The notes below the pieces were generated by a model. It was not told where the DNA came from. It searched no databases and was given only the letters and a program-made list of their open reading frames with translations. From assembly GCA_016719385.1 (NCBI GenBank), contig JADJZA010000004.1, positions 1 to 51,512 of the forward strand: 51,512 nt of DNA, written 5' to 3'. The position numbers and the translations under genes were made by a program. Shown piece by piece: positions 8,409 through 17,611 of the stretch (position 1 is the stretch's first letter; each line of letters starts with the position of its first letter). Source of the DNA: Candidatus Microthrix subdominans. GTDB taxonomy: Bacteria; Actinomycetota; Acidimicrobiia; Acidimicrobiales; Microtrichaceae.

Positions 8409-10487
8409 CTAGCCGGCGACCGACCCGTCACGGATCTCGCGGAGGTAGTTGATGACCTCGGTGCGGTCCTTGGTGCGGCGCATCGGTGGCAGCGCCGAGA
8501 TCAGGTCCCAGCGGTAGCTCCTGGCGGTGGCCAGGCGCTTGTCGAACACGACGACCGCACCGCGGTCCTTCGACGAGCGGATCAGCCGCCCGGTGCCCTG
8601 CGCCAACAGGGTGGCCGCCCGGGGTACATCGATCGTTTTGAACGCTGCGGCGCCGGCACGTTCGCGACGGGCATCGAGCAGCGGATCGTCGGGCCGAGCG
8701 AAGGGCAGCCGGTCGATCGTCACCAACGACAGCGTGGGCCCGGGCACGTCGATGCCCTGCCAGTATCCCATCGTGGCAAACAGGCATGTCGGTTCGTCCT
8801 CGGTGAAGCGGCGCACCAGCACCGCCTTGGAGTGCTGACCCTGGCGCAGCACCGGAAAAGGCAGGTCGGGCGCCAACTCCTCGTGGGCGGCGATCATGGC
8901 CCGGTGGCTGGTGAACAGCGCCAGGGTGCGGCCCCCGGCAGCCCGGATCAGCCGGTCGAGCTCGTTGCGCATCGCCTCGGGATAGCCCGGTTCGCGCACG
9001 TCGGGCAGCGACGTTGCGCAGTACAGCAGCGCCTGGTGTTCGTAGTCGAACGGGCTGCCGACGTCGAGCACCTCGGTGGCCTCGTCGGGCATGCCGAGCA
9101 CCTTTCCCATGGTGGCGGGGATCGTCGCCGATGTGAGGATCACCGTGCTGGGTCCCGGTGGTGGGCCCTCGCCGCTCCGCTCGTCGCCGAACCCACCGCC
9201 GAAGGCCCCTTCATCGGCGTCATGCCGGTCAGCTTCGTCGTCGGGATCCCAGCTGGTCGCCCCGGCGCCGCCGCCGTTCTCCGGGTTCCACAGCAGCCGG
9301 TCGAGGGTGTCGGCCACCGCCAACGGTGCCAGGCGCATGCGGGGCGGGCCCGGATCGTCGTTGACGAAGCGCACCAGATCGGCCGCCGGCTCGACCATCT
9401 TGGTCAGGTCGTCGGCCAGCGCCGTGGCGGCGGTCATCGCACGGGCCTTGCGCGTGGCCACGTCGGGGCTGGAGTTGTCGGGAACCTTGCGGACCGCGTC
9501 CATCGCCGAGCTCAGGTGGGCCTGGGCCAGGCTCAGCGTGAGCATCAGCGCATCGTCGAGGCTGTCCAACCGCTCGCCGCGATGGTCCTCCAGGTCGTCG
9601 CTCAGGCCGCTGCCTACCGAATCGATCTGGGCGATCAGCGCCGGGTCGGTCACGATGGCGGCGATCGCCCGGGCGGTGGCTGCGAACCGGCCGGCGGTCA
9701 CCTCGATGCCGCACACCGACGAGATCACCTCCTCGGTGGTGTGGGCCTCGTCGAGGATCGCCACGTCGTGGGGCGGCAGCACCATGCGGTCGGCGGCCAG
9801 GTTGAGCCCCCACAGGTGGGTGTTGACCACGACGACGTCGGCAGCGGCCGCCCGGGCGCGCGCCGCCTCGGCAAAGCAGTCCTCGCCCCGAGGGCATTTC
9901 GATGCCCCAGGGCATTCGCGCGGGCCGACCGACACCGCGCCCCAGGCGGCCACCGATGGGTCGCGTTCCAGCTCGGCCTTGTCGCCCACGTGGCTGGTCT
10001 CGGCCCACTCGACCAGGCGGGCCAGCTCGCCGCGCTGGTCGTCACCCCCGGCGTCGTCCAGCTCGAGCGATCCCTGGTCGAGGTCCACCGCCACCTCATC
10101 CACCCGCTGAAGGCATGCGTAGTTGGAGCGGCCCTTCAGCACGGCGAAGTCGACCCTGCGGTCGAGCGCGGCGGCCAGGAACGGCAGGTCCACCTCGAAG
10201 AGCTGATCCTGGAGCGCCTTGGTGGCGGTGGCGACCACCGTGCGCTTGCCCGACAATACGGCCGGCACCAGGTAGGCGAGCGACTTGCCGGTGCCGGTGC
10301 CCGCCTGCACGACCAGGTGGCGTTCGTCGGCAATCGCCTCGGCCACCGCCCTGGCCATCTGCACCTGCCCGGGCCGCTCCTCACCACCGCCGGCCAGGGC
10401 CCCGGTGACCGCCGCCAGGGCCCCGACGACGGGGTCTGGTTGCGCCGCGGTGCCATCGGCGGGCGTGGAGGTCGGAGCGTCGGTCAC
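8409..10487 (-). CDS. dinG: DinG-family ATP-dependent DNA helicase
   Basis: 692 residues from the GTG at 10487. The frame continues 63 residues upstream across the recO promoter and start, so I reject the longer form. Walker A is AGTGTGKSLAYL and the DEAH box is AILDEAHTTEE. Four cysteines (YACLQ, then ECPGASKCPRGEDCF) match the iron-sulfur cluster pocket of XPD/DinG helicases. The C-terminal half holds TCLFATMGYWQGIDVPG and QGTGRLIRSS, helicase motifs V and VI. The expected role is 5'-to-3' unwinding in DNA repair and replication. It converges on era and diverges from recO. Confidence 0.93.
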   Translation of the reverse strand: MTDAPTSTPADGTAAQPDPVVGALAAVTGALAGGGEERPGQVQMARAVAEAIADERHLVVQAGTGTGKSLAYLVPAVLSGKRTVVATATKALQDQLFEVDLPFLAAALDRRVDFAVLKGRSNYACLQRVDEVAVDLDQGSLELDDAGGDDQRGELARLVEWAETSHVGDKAELERDPSVAAWGAVSVGPRECPGASKCPRGEDCFAEAARARAAAADVVVVNTHLWGLNLAADRMVLPPHDVAILDEAHTTEEVISSVCGIEVTAGRFAATARAIAAIVTDPALIAQIDSVGSGLSDDLEDHRGERLDSLDDALMLTLSLAQAHLSSAMDAVRKVPDNSSPDVATRKARAMTAATALADDLTKMVEPAADLVRFVNDDPGPPRMRLAPLAVADTLDRLLWNPENGGGAGATSWDPDDEADRHDADEGAFGGGFGDERSGEGPPPGPSTVILTSATIPATMGKVLGMPDEATEVLDVGSPFDYEHQALLYCATSLPDVREPGYPEAMRNELDRLIRAAGGRTLALFTSHRAMIAAHEELAPDLPFPVLRQGQHSKAVLVRRFTEDEPTCLFATMGYWQGIDVPGPTLSLVTIDRLPFARPDDPLLDARRERAGAAAFKTIDVPRAATLLAQGTGRLIRSSKDRGAVVVFDKRLATARSYRWDLISALPPMRRTKDRTEVINYLREIRDGSVAG

Positions 10488-10548
10488 GGAGGGCCAAACT
10501 ACCTGGCCACTACCCCCACTCCGCAGTGCCCGCCGGTAGGTTGCTCGA

Positions 10549-11262
10549 ATGCCCCTGATCCGAGACTCGGCCGTGGTGCTGCGGACCCACAAGCTGGGCG
10601 AGGCTGACCGCATCATCGTGCTGATGACCGAGGGCCGGGGCAAGGTGCGGGCGGTGGCCAAAGGGGTGCGACGCACCGCATCGAAGTTCGGCAGCCGCCT
10701 CGAGCCGGGCGGTCACGTAGCGGTTCAGCTGCATGAGGGGCGCAGCGAGTTGTTGATCGTCACCCAGGCGGTCCGGATCGACACGTTCAGCGAGAGCCGA
10801 GCCGACCTGGACCGGATGGCGGCGGTGGCGGCCACGCTCGAAGCGGTGGAGCACCTCTCCAACGAGGGTGGGCGCGATACCCGCCTGTACCGGATGTGCG
10901 TGGGTGTGCTGCGCACGATCGAGGAGCGTCCCGGGCCGCTGGTCGTCCCGGCGTTCTACCTTCGCCTGTTGCAGGCCGATGGTGTCGGCCTGGAGCTGGA
11001 GCGCTGCGTCAGCTGCGGCGAACGGGCCGAGTTGGTGGCGGTCGATCCGGCCGTCGGCGGGGCGCAGTGTCGAAGCTGTGCCACCGGCATGGCGCTGGGT
11101 GTCGACGCACTCGGCGTGCTACGCGCCGTGTCGGAGGGCCGGGTCAACGACGTGTTGGGGTCGGCCCCGGTGGCCGCCGGAGAGGTGGCCCGGGTGGCGC
11201 AGGTGTCGATGGAAGCACACCTGGAACGCCGACTGCGGGTGCCCGGCGCTACCGGTTGGTAG
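10549..11262 (+). CDS. recO: DNA repair protein RecO
   Basis: 237 residues. The N-terminal OB fold begins IRDSAVVLRTHKLGEADRI, the standard RecO opening. The central zinc site is CVSCGE followed about 25 residues later by CRSCATG, giving the four-cysteine form found in many actinobacteria. RecO loads RecA on SSB-coated single-stranded DNA with RecR in gap repair. It is divergent from dinG with about 60 bp between starts, so the two repair genes may share a control region. A hairpin follows its stop. Confidence 0.95.
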   Translation: MPLIRDSAVVLRTHKLGEADRIIVLMTEGRGKVRAVAKGVRRTASKFGSRLEPGGHVAVQLHEGRSELLIVTQAVRIDTFSESRADLDRMAAVAATLEAVEHLSNEGGRDTRLYRMCVGVLRTIEERPGPLVVPAFYLRLLQADGVGLELERCVSCGERAELVAVDPAVGGAQCRSCATGMALGVDALGVLRAVSEGRVNDVLGSAPVAAGEVARVAQVSMEAHLERRLRVPGATGW

Positions 11263-11290
11263 CTCGGACACCCGCAGTTCGGGGAGTATT

Positions 11291-11314
11291 CAGTTGTCCC
11301 CCGGAGGGGAACTG
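11291..11314. terminator. Hairpin between recO and the convergent gene
   Basis: CAGTT and CCCC pair with GGGG and AACTG across a short loop, with a two-base bulge in the left arm. It sits between the stops of two convergent genes and could end transcription from either side. There is no clear T run, so the call is tentative. Confidence 0.4.
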
Positions 11315-11315
11315 C

Positions 11316-12185
11316 TCAGGGAGCGATCGGCTCGCCGCGCAGCTGCTTGTAGATGTGCACGTTGGTCATCCAGCCGATCGGCCAGGTGAAGAACACACCG
11401 ATGCAGCAGAGGATCAGGCCGACCTGACCGATCAGGCCGGAGAGGAACAGCCCGAGCAGTGCGGGGCCCGGGTTGGCCTGCACCATCTCGAAACCCTTCT
11501 TGATCGCGTCGATCGGTTCCAGCTTCTGGTCCAGCTGCACCGTGTAGGCGAAGCCGGTCACCACGGCGATGATGATGCCGGGGATGTAGCAGAAGAAGGT
11601 GCCGATGCCGACCGCCAGGCCGAGGATGGCCGACAGCGCCAGGTAGGGGCCGATGTCGGTCATGTCGGTCATGTGTTCCAGCGACGGCTTCTCACCTCGG
11701 GAGACGGCCAACCCGGCCCTGATCAACCCGCGTGCTGCGAGCCCGAACAAGGCAAAGCCGACGATCGTCGTGATCGCGTTGACAAGCAGTGACAGGAAGA
11801 AGCTGTTGCTGTTCGACGTGACGACGCCGGCCCCGACATTGATGCCGCCCGACACGAGGGCCAACACGATCAGCGGGATGAATGCCAGCAGCAGCCAGGT
11901 GCCGATGTCCTCCTGAAACTTCTTGAACGCCCACGAGGGCGCCGCCATCACGTCGACCGCACCGCCGCCACCCTGCATGCCGCCGGGCGGGGGAGCGAAG
12001 CCACCGCCACCGGGGGGCGGTCCGTAGCCACCGCCGGGAGGCGGTCCTGGGGGTGGTCCCTGTGGGGGCATTCCGGGCGGCGGTCCCTGCGGGGGCATAC
12101 CCGGAGGCGGTCCCTGTGGGGGCTGGCCGGGGCCGCCCTGGCCGGGTGGCGGTGGTGCGCCGGGTGGTGGTGGGATGTTGCTCAT
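11316..12185 (-). CDS. Proline/glycine-rich multispan membrane protein
   Basis: 289 residues; the ATG has a strong GAGGAGG ribosome site. The first 75 residues are a low-complexity PPPG/GMPPQGPP tract. The rest holds about five membrane helices, including TWLLLAFIPLIVLALV and LGLFLSGLIGQVGLILCC. The IDAIKKGFEMVQANPGPALLG segment before the last helices is typical of actinobacterial membrane proteins with a Pro/Gly-rich cytoplasmic leader. I do not know the function; the tract could mediate protein contacts or membrane clustering. It converges on recO. Confidence 0.75.
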   Translation of the reverse strand: MSNIPPPPGAPPPPGQGGPGQPPQGPPPGMPPQGPPPGMPPQGPPPGPPPGGGYGPPPGGGGFAPPPGGMQGGGGAVDVMAAPSWAFKKFQEDIGTWLLLAFIPLIVLALVSGGINVGAGVVTSNSNSFFLSLLVNAITTIVGFALFGLAARGLIRAGLAVSRGEKPSLEHMTDMTDIGPYLALSAILGLAVGIGTFFCYIPGIIIAVVTGFAYTVQLDQKLEPIDAIKKGFEMVQANPGPALLGLFLSGLIGQVGLILCCIGVFFTWPIGWMTNVHIYKQLRGEPIAP

Positions 12186-12278
12186 GTTGCTCCTCCTCGA
12201 AGGTCCTCACACACTATCGGTGCGAGGTCGCATCCTGATGGACGCTGGTTGATTCCAAGAGGCATCGACGTGGCGACC

Positions 12279-12650
12279 CTAGGCAACCGGCCGACCCGGC
12301 GCTGAAATCGGGTCCGGGGCGAGCAACGCCACCGTGCCCTCGTTCGCGATGGCGCCGAGCACGAGGAACTCGCTGCGAAATCCGGCGATGCGTCGGACGC
12401 CCAGGTTGATCACGCCGACGACCTGGCGCCCGAGCAGCTCGGCGGGCGCATAGTTGGTCACCTGGGCCGAGGTCGCCAGCTCGCCGATGGTGGGTCCGAA
12501 ATCCACCCGCAGCTTCCACGCCGGTGCGCGCGCTTCGGGGAACGCCTCGACGTCGACGATCACCCCCACCCGAATATCGAGCGAGGCGAATGTCTCGACG
12601 GACACCGGTTCCTTGAGCGGGGAGGCGGGCGTCTGTGGTGAGGGACCCAT
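12279..12650 (-). CDS. csaA: CsaA-like tRNA-binding-domain protein
   Basis: 123 residues from the ATG at 12650; a longer open frame runs back over the glyS start and is rejected. SVETFASLDIRVGVIVDVEAFPEA opens the EMAP/Trbp OB fold, and QVVGVINLG plus RRIAGFRSEFLVLGA close it. This is the size and layout of CsaA, a homodimeric chaperone-like protein linked to Sec export in Bacillus, with a tRNA-binding fold. It lies divergent from glycyl-tRNA synthetase, about 100 bp away, which fits either an export or a translation role. Promoters for both genes must lie in that gap. Confidence 0.85.
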   Translation of the reverse strand: MGPSPQTPASPLKEPVSVETFASLDIRVGVIVDVEAFPEARAPAWKLRVDFGPTIGELATSAQVTNYAPAELLGRQVVGVINLGVRRIAGFRSEFLVLGAIANEGTVALLAPDPISAPGRPVA

Positions 12651-12750
12651 GGCGCCAGTCTGCCCCGCCGCGACCTGTCGGGGCAGATGGACGCGCTGGG
12701 TGAAACCCCCCTTCTGTCCTGGGTGGCGGCCGCTTGTATCCTCGACGGCT

Positions 12751-14130
12751 ATGTCCGATACCCCCTCTCCTGATATTGCGTCCTCGAACGACGCCACGCC
12801 CTTGAACGACGCCACGCCCTCCAACGACCCTGGGCGCTTCGACCAGATCGTCAACCTCACCAAGCGACGCGGCTTCGTCTACCCCTCGGCGGAGATCTAT
12901 GGCGGCTTTCGCTCCACCTGGGACTACGGGCCGGTGGGGGTGTTGTTGCTGCGCAACGTCAAGGACGCCTGGTGGAGGGCGATGGTGCAACAGCGCGACG
13001 ACGTGGTCGGCCTCGACGCTTCCATCCTCACCCCGCCGGCGGTGTGGGAGGCCTCGGGGCACCTGACCAACTTCACCGACCCACTGGTGGACTGCAAGAA
13101 GTGTGGTCAGCGCTGGCGTCTCGACAAGCTGGAGGACCCCGACAAGTGCCCGGGATGCAAGGCGACCGGCAGCTTCACCGAGCCCCGCAACTTCAACCTG
13201 ATGTTCTCCACCCACGCCGGGCCGGTGGCCGACGAGGGTGCGCTGGCGTACCTGCGCCCCGAGACCGCTCAAGGCATGTTCACCAACTTCAAGAACATCA
13301 TCAACACCACGCGGGTGAGGCCGCCCTTCGGCGTGGCCCAGGTGGGCAAGAGCTTTCGCAACGAGATCACCCCGGGCAACTTCGTGTTCCGCACCCGCGA
13401 GTTCGAGCAGATGGAGATGGAGTACTTCGTTCCGCCCGAGGACGCTGAGAAGTACTACGAGTACTGGAAGGCCGAGCGCGAGCGCTGGTACCTGGAGCTG
13501 GGCATGCCCCGCGGGTCGCTGCGCCTGCGCGAGCACGAGGCCGATGAGCTGTCCCACTACAGCTCGGCCACGGCGGATGTCGAGTACCTGTTCCCCTGGG
13601 GCTGGGACGAGCTGGAGGGCATCGCCAACCGGGGCGACTTCGACCTCAAAGCCCACACCGAGCGCTCGGGCGAGCGCCTCGACTGGTTCGACCAGGCCGA
13701 GGGCGTGCGTTACGTACCCCATGTGATCGAGCCCGCCGCCGGCGCCACCCGCACGGCGTTCGCGTTCCTGCTGGCCGCCTACGACGTCGAGGAGGTGCGC
13801 GGGGAGGAACGCGTTGTGCTGCGCCTGCACCCGAGGCTGGCGCCCTACAAGGTGGCGGTGCTGCCCCTGTCGAAGAAGTCGCCCCTTCAGGAGACCGCTC
13901 GGGCCCTGGCCGCCGAGCTGCGCGACGAGTGGAGCTGCGAATACGACGAAAACCAGGCGATCGGTCGCCGGTACCGTCGCCAGGATGAGCTGGGCACGCC
14001 CTACTGCGTCACCGTCGACTTCGAGACCTCCGAGGACGGGGCGGTCACCATCCGCGACCGCGACTCGATGGAGCAGGTTCGCATCCCCCTCGAGGGAGTC
14101 GCCGACTGGCTGCGCCCACGGCTCAAGTGA
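12751..14130 (+). CDS. glyS: Glycyl-tRNA synthetase (dimeric class II type)
   Basis: 459 residues from the ATG at 12751. It is the single-chain alpha2 type rather than the alpha/beta type. RRGFVYPSAEIYGG begins the class II core. A CxxC-x(n)-CxxC zinc insertion (CKKC, CPGC) follows, then NLMFSTHAGP, LRPETAQGMFTNF, and the motif 2 FRNEITPGNFVFRTREFEQMEMEYF. The C-terminal anticodon-binding domain starts near LAPYKVAVLPLSKK. It charges tRNA-Gly with glycine and ATP in the cytoplasm. The N-terminal 25 residues are repetitive (NDATPLNDATPSND). The next gene begins 22 bp downstream, so co-transcription is likely. Confidence 0.96.
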   Translation: MSDTPSPDIASSNDATPLNDATPSNDPGRFDQIVNLTKRRGFVYPSAEIYGGFRSTWDYGPVGVLLLRNVKDAWWRAMVQQRDDVVGLDASILTPPAVWEASGHLTNFTDPLVDCKKCGQRWRLDKLEDPDKCPGCKATGSFTEPRNFNLMFSTHAGPVADEGALAYLRPETAQGMFTNFKNIINTTRVRPPFGVAQVGKSFRNEITPGNFVFRTREFEQMEMEYFVPPEDAEKYYEYWKAERERWYLELGMPRGSLRLREHEADELSHYSSATADVEYLFPWGWDELEGIANRGDFDLKAHTERSGERLDWFDQAEGVRYVPHVIEPAAGATRTAFAFLLAAYDVEEVRGEERVVLRLHPRLAPYKVAVLPLSKKSPLQETARALAAELRDEWSCEYDENQAIGRRYRRQDELGTPYCVTVDFETSEDGAVTIRDRDSMEQVRIPLEGVADWLRPRLK

Positions 14131-14151
14131 TGCGATGACCGGCCTGGCGTC

Positions 14152-15690
14152 GTGACGGGTCCCAGCGCAACCGAGCGGGTGCTGGCGGTGGCTGCGTTCG
14201 ACCCCGATGTCCTCCAGGGTCTCGTCGCCCGTGACCTGATCACGGCCCAGGCAACGGGTGAGTCGCTCGCCGTCGGCGTGCCCGCTTCGCCCGGCCGGGG
14301 CGCGGGCGCCGCCTACTTCGAACTCGATGCCGCGCTGGCGGGCCTCGATCGGGGCGAGGCGGTGGTGTTCGTCGTGCCGAGCACGTCCCCGGCCGACGAA
14401 CCGGTGATCCGTCACGCCGCTGCGGTGGTGACCGCCGGCGGGGGCACGGCCAGCCATGCGGCCATCGTCGCCCGTGGCTGGGGCGTGCCCGCCGTGTGCG
14501 GCGTCGATCGGCTCAGCTTCGAGGCCGGGTCGGCCCGCTTCGGTGCCGCAACCGTGAGGTCGGGCGACGCGCTCGTCGTCGATGGGTCGACCGGTGTCAT
14601 CCTGCGTGCCCCCGAAGGCGATGTGGCAGTTGGCCGAGTGGCAGCCGGTGAGATGGTGGGCGGGGCCGTCCAGACACCCGCCCGGACGCCGGCACCGACG
14701 ACGCCCCAGCTTCCCGGCGAGATGACCGAGCTGCTCACGTGGGCCGATGAGATCATCGCCGGCCGCGTGGCGGTGTTCGCCAACGCCGAATCGCCCGCCG
14801 ACGTGGCAGTTGCGATGCGGCTGGGCGCCACGGGCGTGGGTCTGTGCCGCAGCGAGCACTGGTTTCTGGGCGAGCACCGCCCGCTGCTCGCCCAGCTGTT
14901 GCCCGGGGGCTCTGATTCGGAGCACCCGGCGCTGCTCGACCGGTTCGAGCAGGTCAACCGCTTGGCCACCGAGGCGCTGCTCGACGCGCTCGATGGAGCG
15001 CCCGCCACCGTGCGGCTGCTCGATGCGTCGCCCGCCGAGTTCGGGATTGCCGGTGGGGTGAGGGGCGAGCGGGGTGTGCGGGCGGCCCGCCTGCGCAGTG
15101 ATCTGTACCGAGCCCAGCTGCGCCCCCTGACCGGCATCGCTGCCGACCGTGCGGCTCGGGGTGAACCGGCCGGGTTGCGGGTGCTCGTGCCGATGGTGGG
15201 CGGGCCGGACGACCTCGAGTTCGTGTCGGGCCTGCTCGACGAGCTGCGACCCGCAGCTGGGGGGGTGGCCCTGCCGGTCGGGGCGATGATCGAGGTCCCC
15301 AGGGCGGCGCTGACCGCCGCTCAGATCGCCCGGCGCTCGGCGTTCCTGACGATCGGCACCAACGATCTCACGGCGCTCGCTTGGGGAGTCGACCGAGACG
15401 CCCCCCCAGTACCCGGGGAGATCGACCCCTTCGCCTCCCTCGACGTCGATGGGGTCGGCCGCCTGATCGGCCTGGCGATCGCCGACGCCCGGGCGGTAGT
15501 GCCCGATCTCGACGTGAGCGCCTGTGGCGAGGTCGCCGGCGATCCCAGCTCGATCGGCCCGTTGATCGAGCTGGGTGTCACCACACTGTCGGTGTCGCCG
15601 CATCGGGTTGCCGGTGCTCGGCTGGCCGCCGCCCAAGCGCTGCTCCGCCTCGACACAAGCGGCAGCGCCCCGCCGCTTGGGGCAGGCTGA
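14152..15690 (+). CDS. PPDK-like PEP-utilising protein lacking the ATP-grasp domain
   Basis: 512 residues from a GTG start. The swivelling phosphohistidine domain is present: GGGTASHAAIVARGWGVPAVCG with the phosphoryl-accepting His at residue 102. A PEP/pyruvate TIM barrel follows, with GVGLCRSEHWF (PEP-binding Arg), MIEVPRAAL and IGTNDLTALAWG (metal ligands), and the C-terminal ACGEVAGDPSS (catalytic Cys). The roughly 350-residue N-terminal nucleotide-binding half of pyruvate phosphate dikinase is missing, and glyS ends only 22 bp upstream, so it has not simply been missed by start choice. The protein could pass phosphate between PEP and its own His, but needs another donor or acceptor. The dnaG start lies 4 bp after its stop. 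Confidence 0.82.
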   Translation: MTGPSATERVLAVAAFDPDVLQGLVARDLITAQATGESLAVGVPASPGRGAGAAYFELDAALAGLDRGEAVVFVVPSTSPADEPVIRHAAAVVTAGGGTASHAAIVARGWGVPAVCGVDRLSFEAGSARFGAATVRSGDALVVDGSTGVILRAPEGDVAVGRVAAGEMVGGAVQTPARTPAPTTPQLPGEMTELLTWADEIIAGRVAVFANAESPADVAVAMRLGATGVGLCRSEHWFLGEHRPLLAQLLPGGSDSEHPALLDRFEQVNRLATEALLDALDGAPATVRLLDASPAEFGIAGGVRGERGVRAARLRSDLYRAQLRPLTGIAADRAARGEPAGLRVLVPMVGGPDDLEFVSGLLDELRPAAGGVALPVGAMIEVPRAALTAAQIARRSAFLTIGTNDLTALAWGVDRDAPPVPGEIDPFASLDVDGVGRLIGLAIADARAVVPDLDVSACGEVAGDPSSIGPLIELGVTTLSVSPHRVAGARLAAAQALLRLDTSGSAPPLGAG

Positions 15691-15694
15691 GGCG

Positions 15695-17611
15695 ATGGGC
15701 ATCGTCGACGAGGACATCGCGCGGGTTCGCCAGGCGACTGACCTCGTCGCGCTCGTCTCGGAGCACACTCAACTGCGCAAGGTGGGCAGCCGCTGGAGCG
15801 GCCTGTGCCCGTTCCATTCCGAGAAGTCACCGTCGTTCTCGGTCAATCAGGCCGAGGGCCTGTACTACTGCTTCGGCTGTCGTGTGTCCGGCGACGCCAT
15901 CACGTTCCTGCGCGAGCTGGAGGGGCTGGACTTTGTCGAAGCGGTCGAGCGCCTCGCGGCCAAGGCGGGCATTGCGCTCAACTACACCGACCGCGCCGAG
16001 TCGGCTACCCGCCAGAAGCGCAAGGGCCTGTTGGCCAAGTTGGAGGAGGCGGTCGACTTCTACCATGAGCGGCTGAAGACCTCGCCCGATGCCTCGGCGG
16101 CTCGCTCCTACCTGCGCAGCAGGGGCTTCGACGCCGAGGAGGTGGCCCGCTACCGCATCGGTTGGGCCCCGGACAGCTGGGACGTCCTGTGCCGGTCGCT
16201 GCGTCTCGACAGCGAAACCGCCACCGCTACGGGCCTGGGCTTCACCAACAAGGCGGGACGTCTGCAGGACTTCTTCCGGGCGCGGGTGCTGTTCCCCATC
16301 TTCGACGCGGAGGGCCATGCGGTCGGCTTCGGCGGGCGCATCATGCCGGGGGAGGAGGGCGCCAAGTACAAGAACTCCCGGGACAGCGATCTGTACCACA
16401 AGAGCCGCCTGCTCTACGGGCTCAACTGGGCCCGCCAGGCGGCGGTGCGCAACGGCAGGGTGGTGATCTGCGAGGGCTACACCGATGTGATCGGGTTTCA
16501 CCGTGCCGGGGTTCCGGAGGCGGTGGCGACGTGCGGTACCAGCCTCACCGAGGACCACCTGAAGCTGTTGTCGCGCTATGTCGACAAGGTGGTGCTGGCC
16601 TTCGACGCCGACTCTGCCGGACAGGCCGCCGCCGAGCGGATCTACGCCTGGGAAAAGGCCTTCAACCTGGCGGTCGAGGTGGTGCGTCTGCCGGAGGGAT
16701 CCGATCCCGACGAGCTCAGCCGGTCCGATCCCGACGCCCTGGCCGCAGCGGTGGAGAGCGCCGAGCCGATGCTGCGCTTCCGCTTGGAGCGCGTGCTGGG
16801 GGCCGCGATCGCCGACACCCCCGAGGCCCGGGCCCGTCGGGCGACGACGGCGCTCGGCGTGGTGGCCGAACACCCCGACCCGATGGTGCGCGACCCCTAC
16901 CTACTCGAAGTGGCCGACCGCTCCCGGCTCGACCCGTCCTTGCTGCGCAACCAGCTGGAGGATCTCAGAACTCTGGTGGTGACGGGTGACGCGGTCTCGA
17001 CGTCCACCGCCACGACCACGACCCCGGCCAAGCCGGTCCGGCCAGGGGACGGCGATCCTGGGCCGCGAGGTCCGGAGGCCGACGCCTTCGGCGACGAGCC
17101 GGCCATCCGCACGCCACCGCGTCCGGTCGGCAAGGTGCACACCACCGAGATGGCCGTGCTGATCCACCTGGCGTCACAACCCGATGGCGAGTTGGCGGCG
17201 CTGCCGGCCGAACTGTTTACCCATCCGCTCGCCCGGTCGGTGCGCTCCGCCCTCGTGTCGGCGGGGTCGGTCGCCCAGGCGGTGGCGGAGGCCGATCCCG
17301 AGTCGTGGGAGGCCCGCCTGCTCTCGCGGCTGGCGGTCAGTGAGCCCGACGGCACGCCGGAGGAGGCCGCCCACAGCCTGGTGGCCAGGGCGGGTGCGCG
17401 GGCGATGGAGGAGCTCGAAGCCGAGCTGCGCCAGGCAGATCGCGACGAGGCGGGCACGTCGATCACCTCCGAGCTGTTGAACCTGCACGCCTGGGTCGCC
17501 CGCCGGGTGGATCAGCTCCGGGAACCCGAAACGGCGGAAGTTTCAGCCAGAGCCTTGGTAGCGTATCTACGCGGGGACGAGGGGGAGGACCAATCGGGTG
17601 TCGATCATTGA
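15695..17611 (+). CDS. dnaG: DNA primase
   Basis: 638 residues from the ATG at 15695. The CHC2 zinc finger is CPFHSEKSPSF followed by YYCFGC near residue 60. The catalytic core holds FGGRIMP, then VVICEGYTDVIGFH (the TOPRIM Glu) and VVLAFDADSAG (the TOPRIM Asp pair). A Thr/Pro/Gly-rich linker at about residues 430-480 precedes the C-terminal helicase-binding domain. The enzyme makes RNA primers at the replication fork. Its end overlaps the sigma factor gene by 14 bp, so the classic dnaG-rpoD pair is translationally linked. Confidence 0.96.
   Translation: MGIVDEDIARVRQATDLVALVSEHTQLRKVGSRWSGLCPFHSEKSPSFSVNQAEGLYYCFGCRVSGDAITFLRELEGLDFVEAVERLAAKAGIALNYTDRAESATRQKRKGLLAKLEEAVDFYHERLKTSPDASAARSYLRSRGFDAEEVARYRIGWAPDSWDVLCRSLRLDSETATATGLGFTNKAGRLQDFFRARVLFPIFDAEGHAVGFGGRIMPGEEGAKYKNSRDSDLYHKSRLLYGLNWARQAAVRNGRVVICEGYTDVIGFHRAGVPEAVATCGTSLTEDHLKLLSRYVDKVVLAFDADSAGQAAAERIYAWEKAFNLAVEVVRLPEGSDPDELSRSDPDALAAAVESAEPMLRFRLERVLGAAIADTPEARARRATTALGVVAEHPDPMVRDPYLLEVADRSRLDPSLLRNQLEDLRTLVVTGDAVSTSTATTTTPAKPVRPGDGDPGPRGPEADAFGDEPAIRTPPRPVGKVHTTEMAVLIHLASQPDGELAALPAELFTHPLARSVRSALVSAGSVAQAVAEADPESWEARLLSRLAVSEPDGTPEEAAHSLVARAGARAMEELEAELRQADRDEAGTSITSELLNLHAWVARRVDQLREPETAEVSARALVAYLRGDEGEDQSGVDH

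Noticed and set aside
8832..10607. A 591-residue plus-strand open frame opposite dinG
   Set aside because: Shadow frame of the helicase; no motif, and helicase motifs are intact on the other strand.
8409..10676. A 755-residue form of the DinG helicase starting at 10676
   Set aside because: The extra 63 residues overlap the start and first 40 codons of recO on the other strand and lack family character; the GTG at 10487 is the better start.
12214..15768. A 1184-residue minus-strand open frame
   Set aside because: It lies opposite glyS and the PPDK-like gene, is rich in Arg/His/Gln typical of shadow frames in GC-rich DNA, and has no domain.
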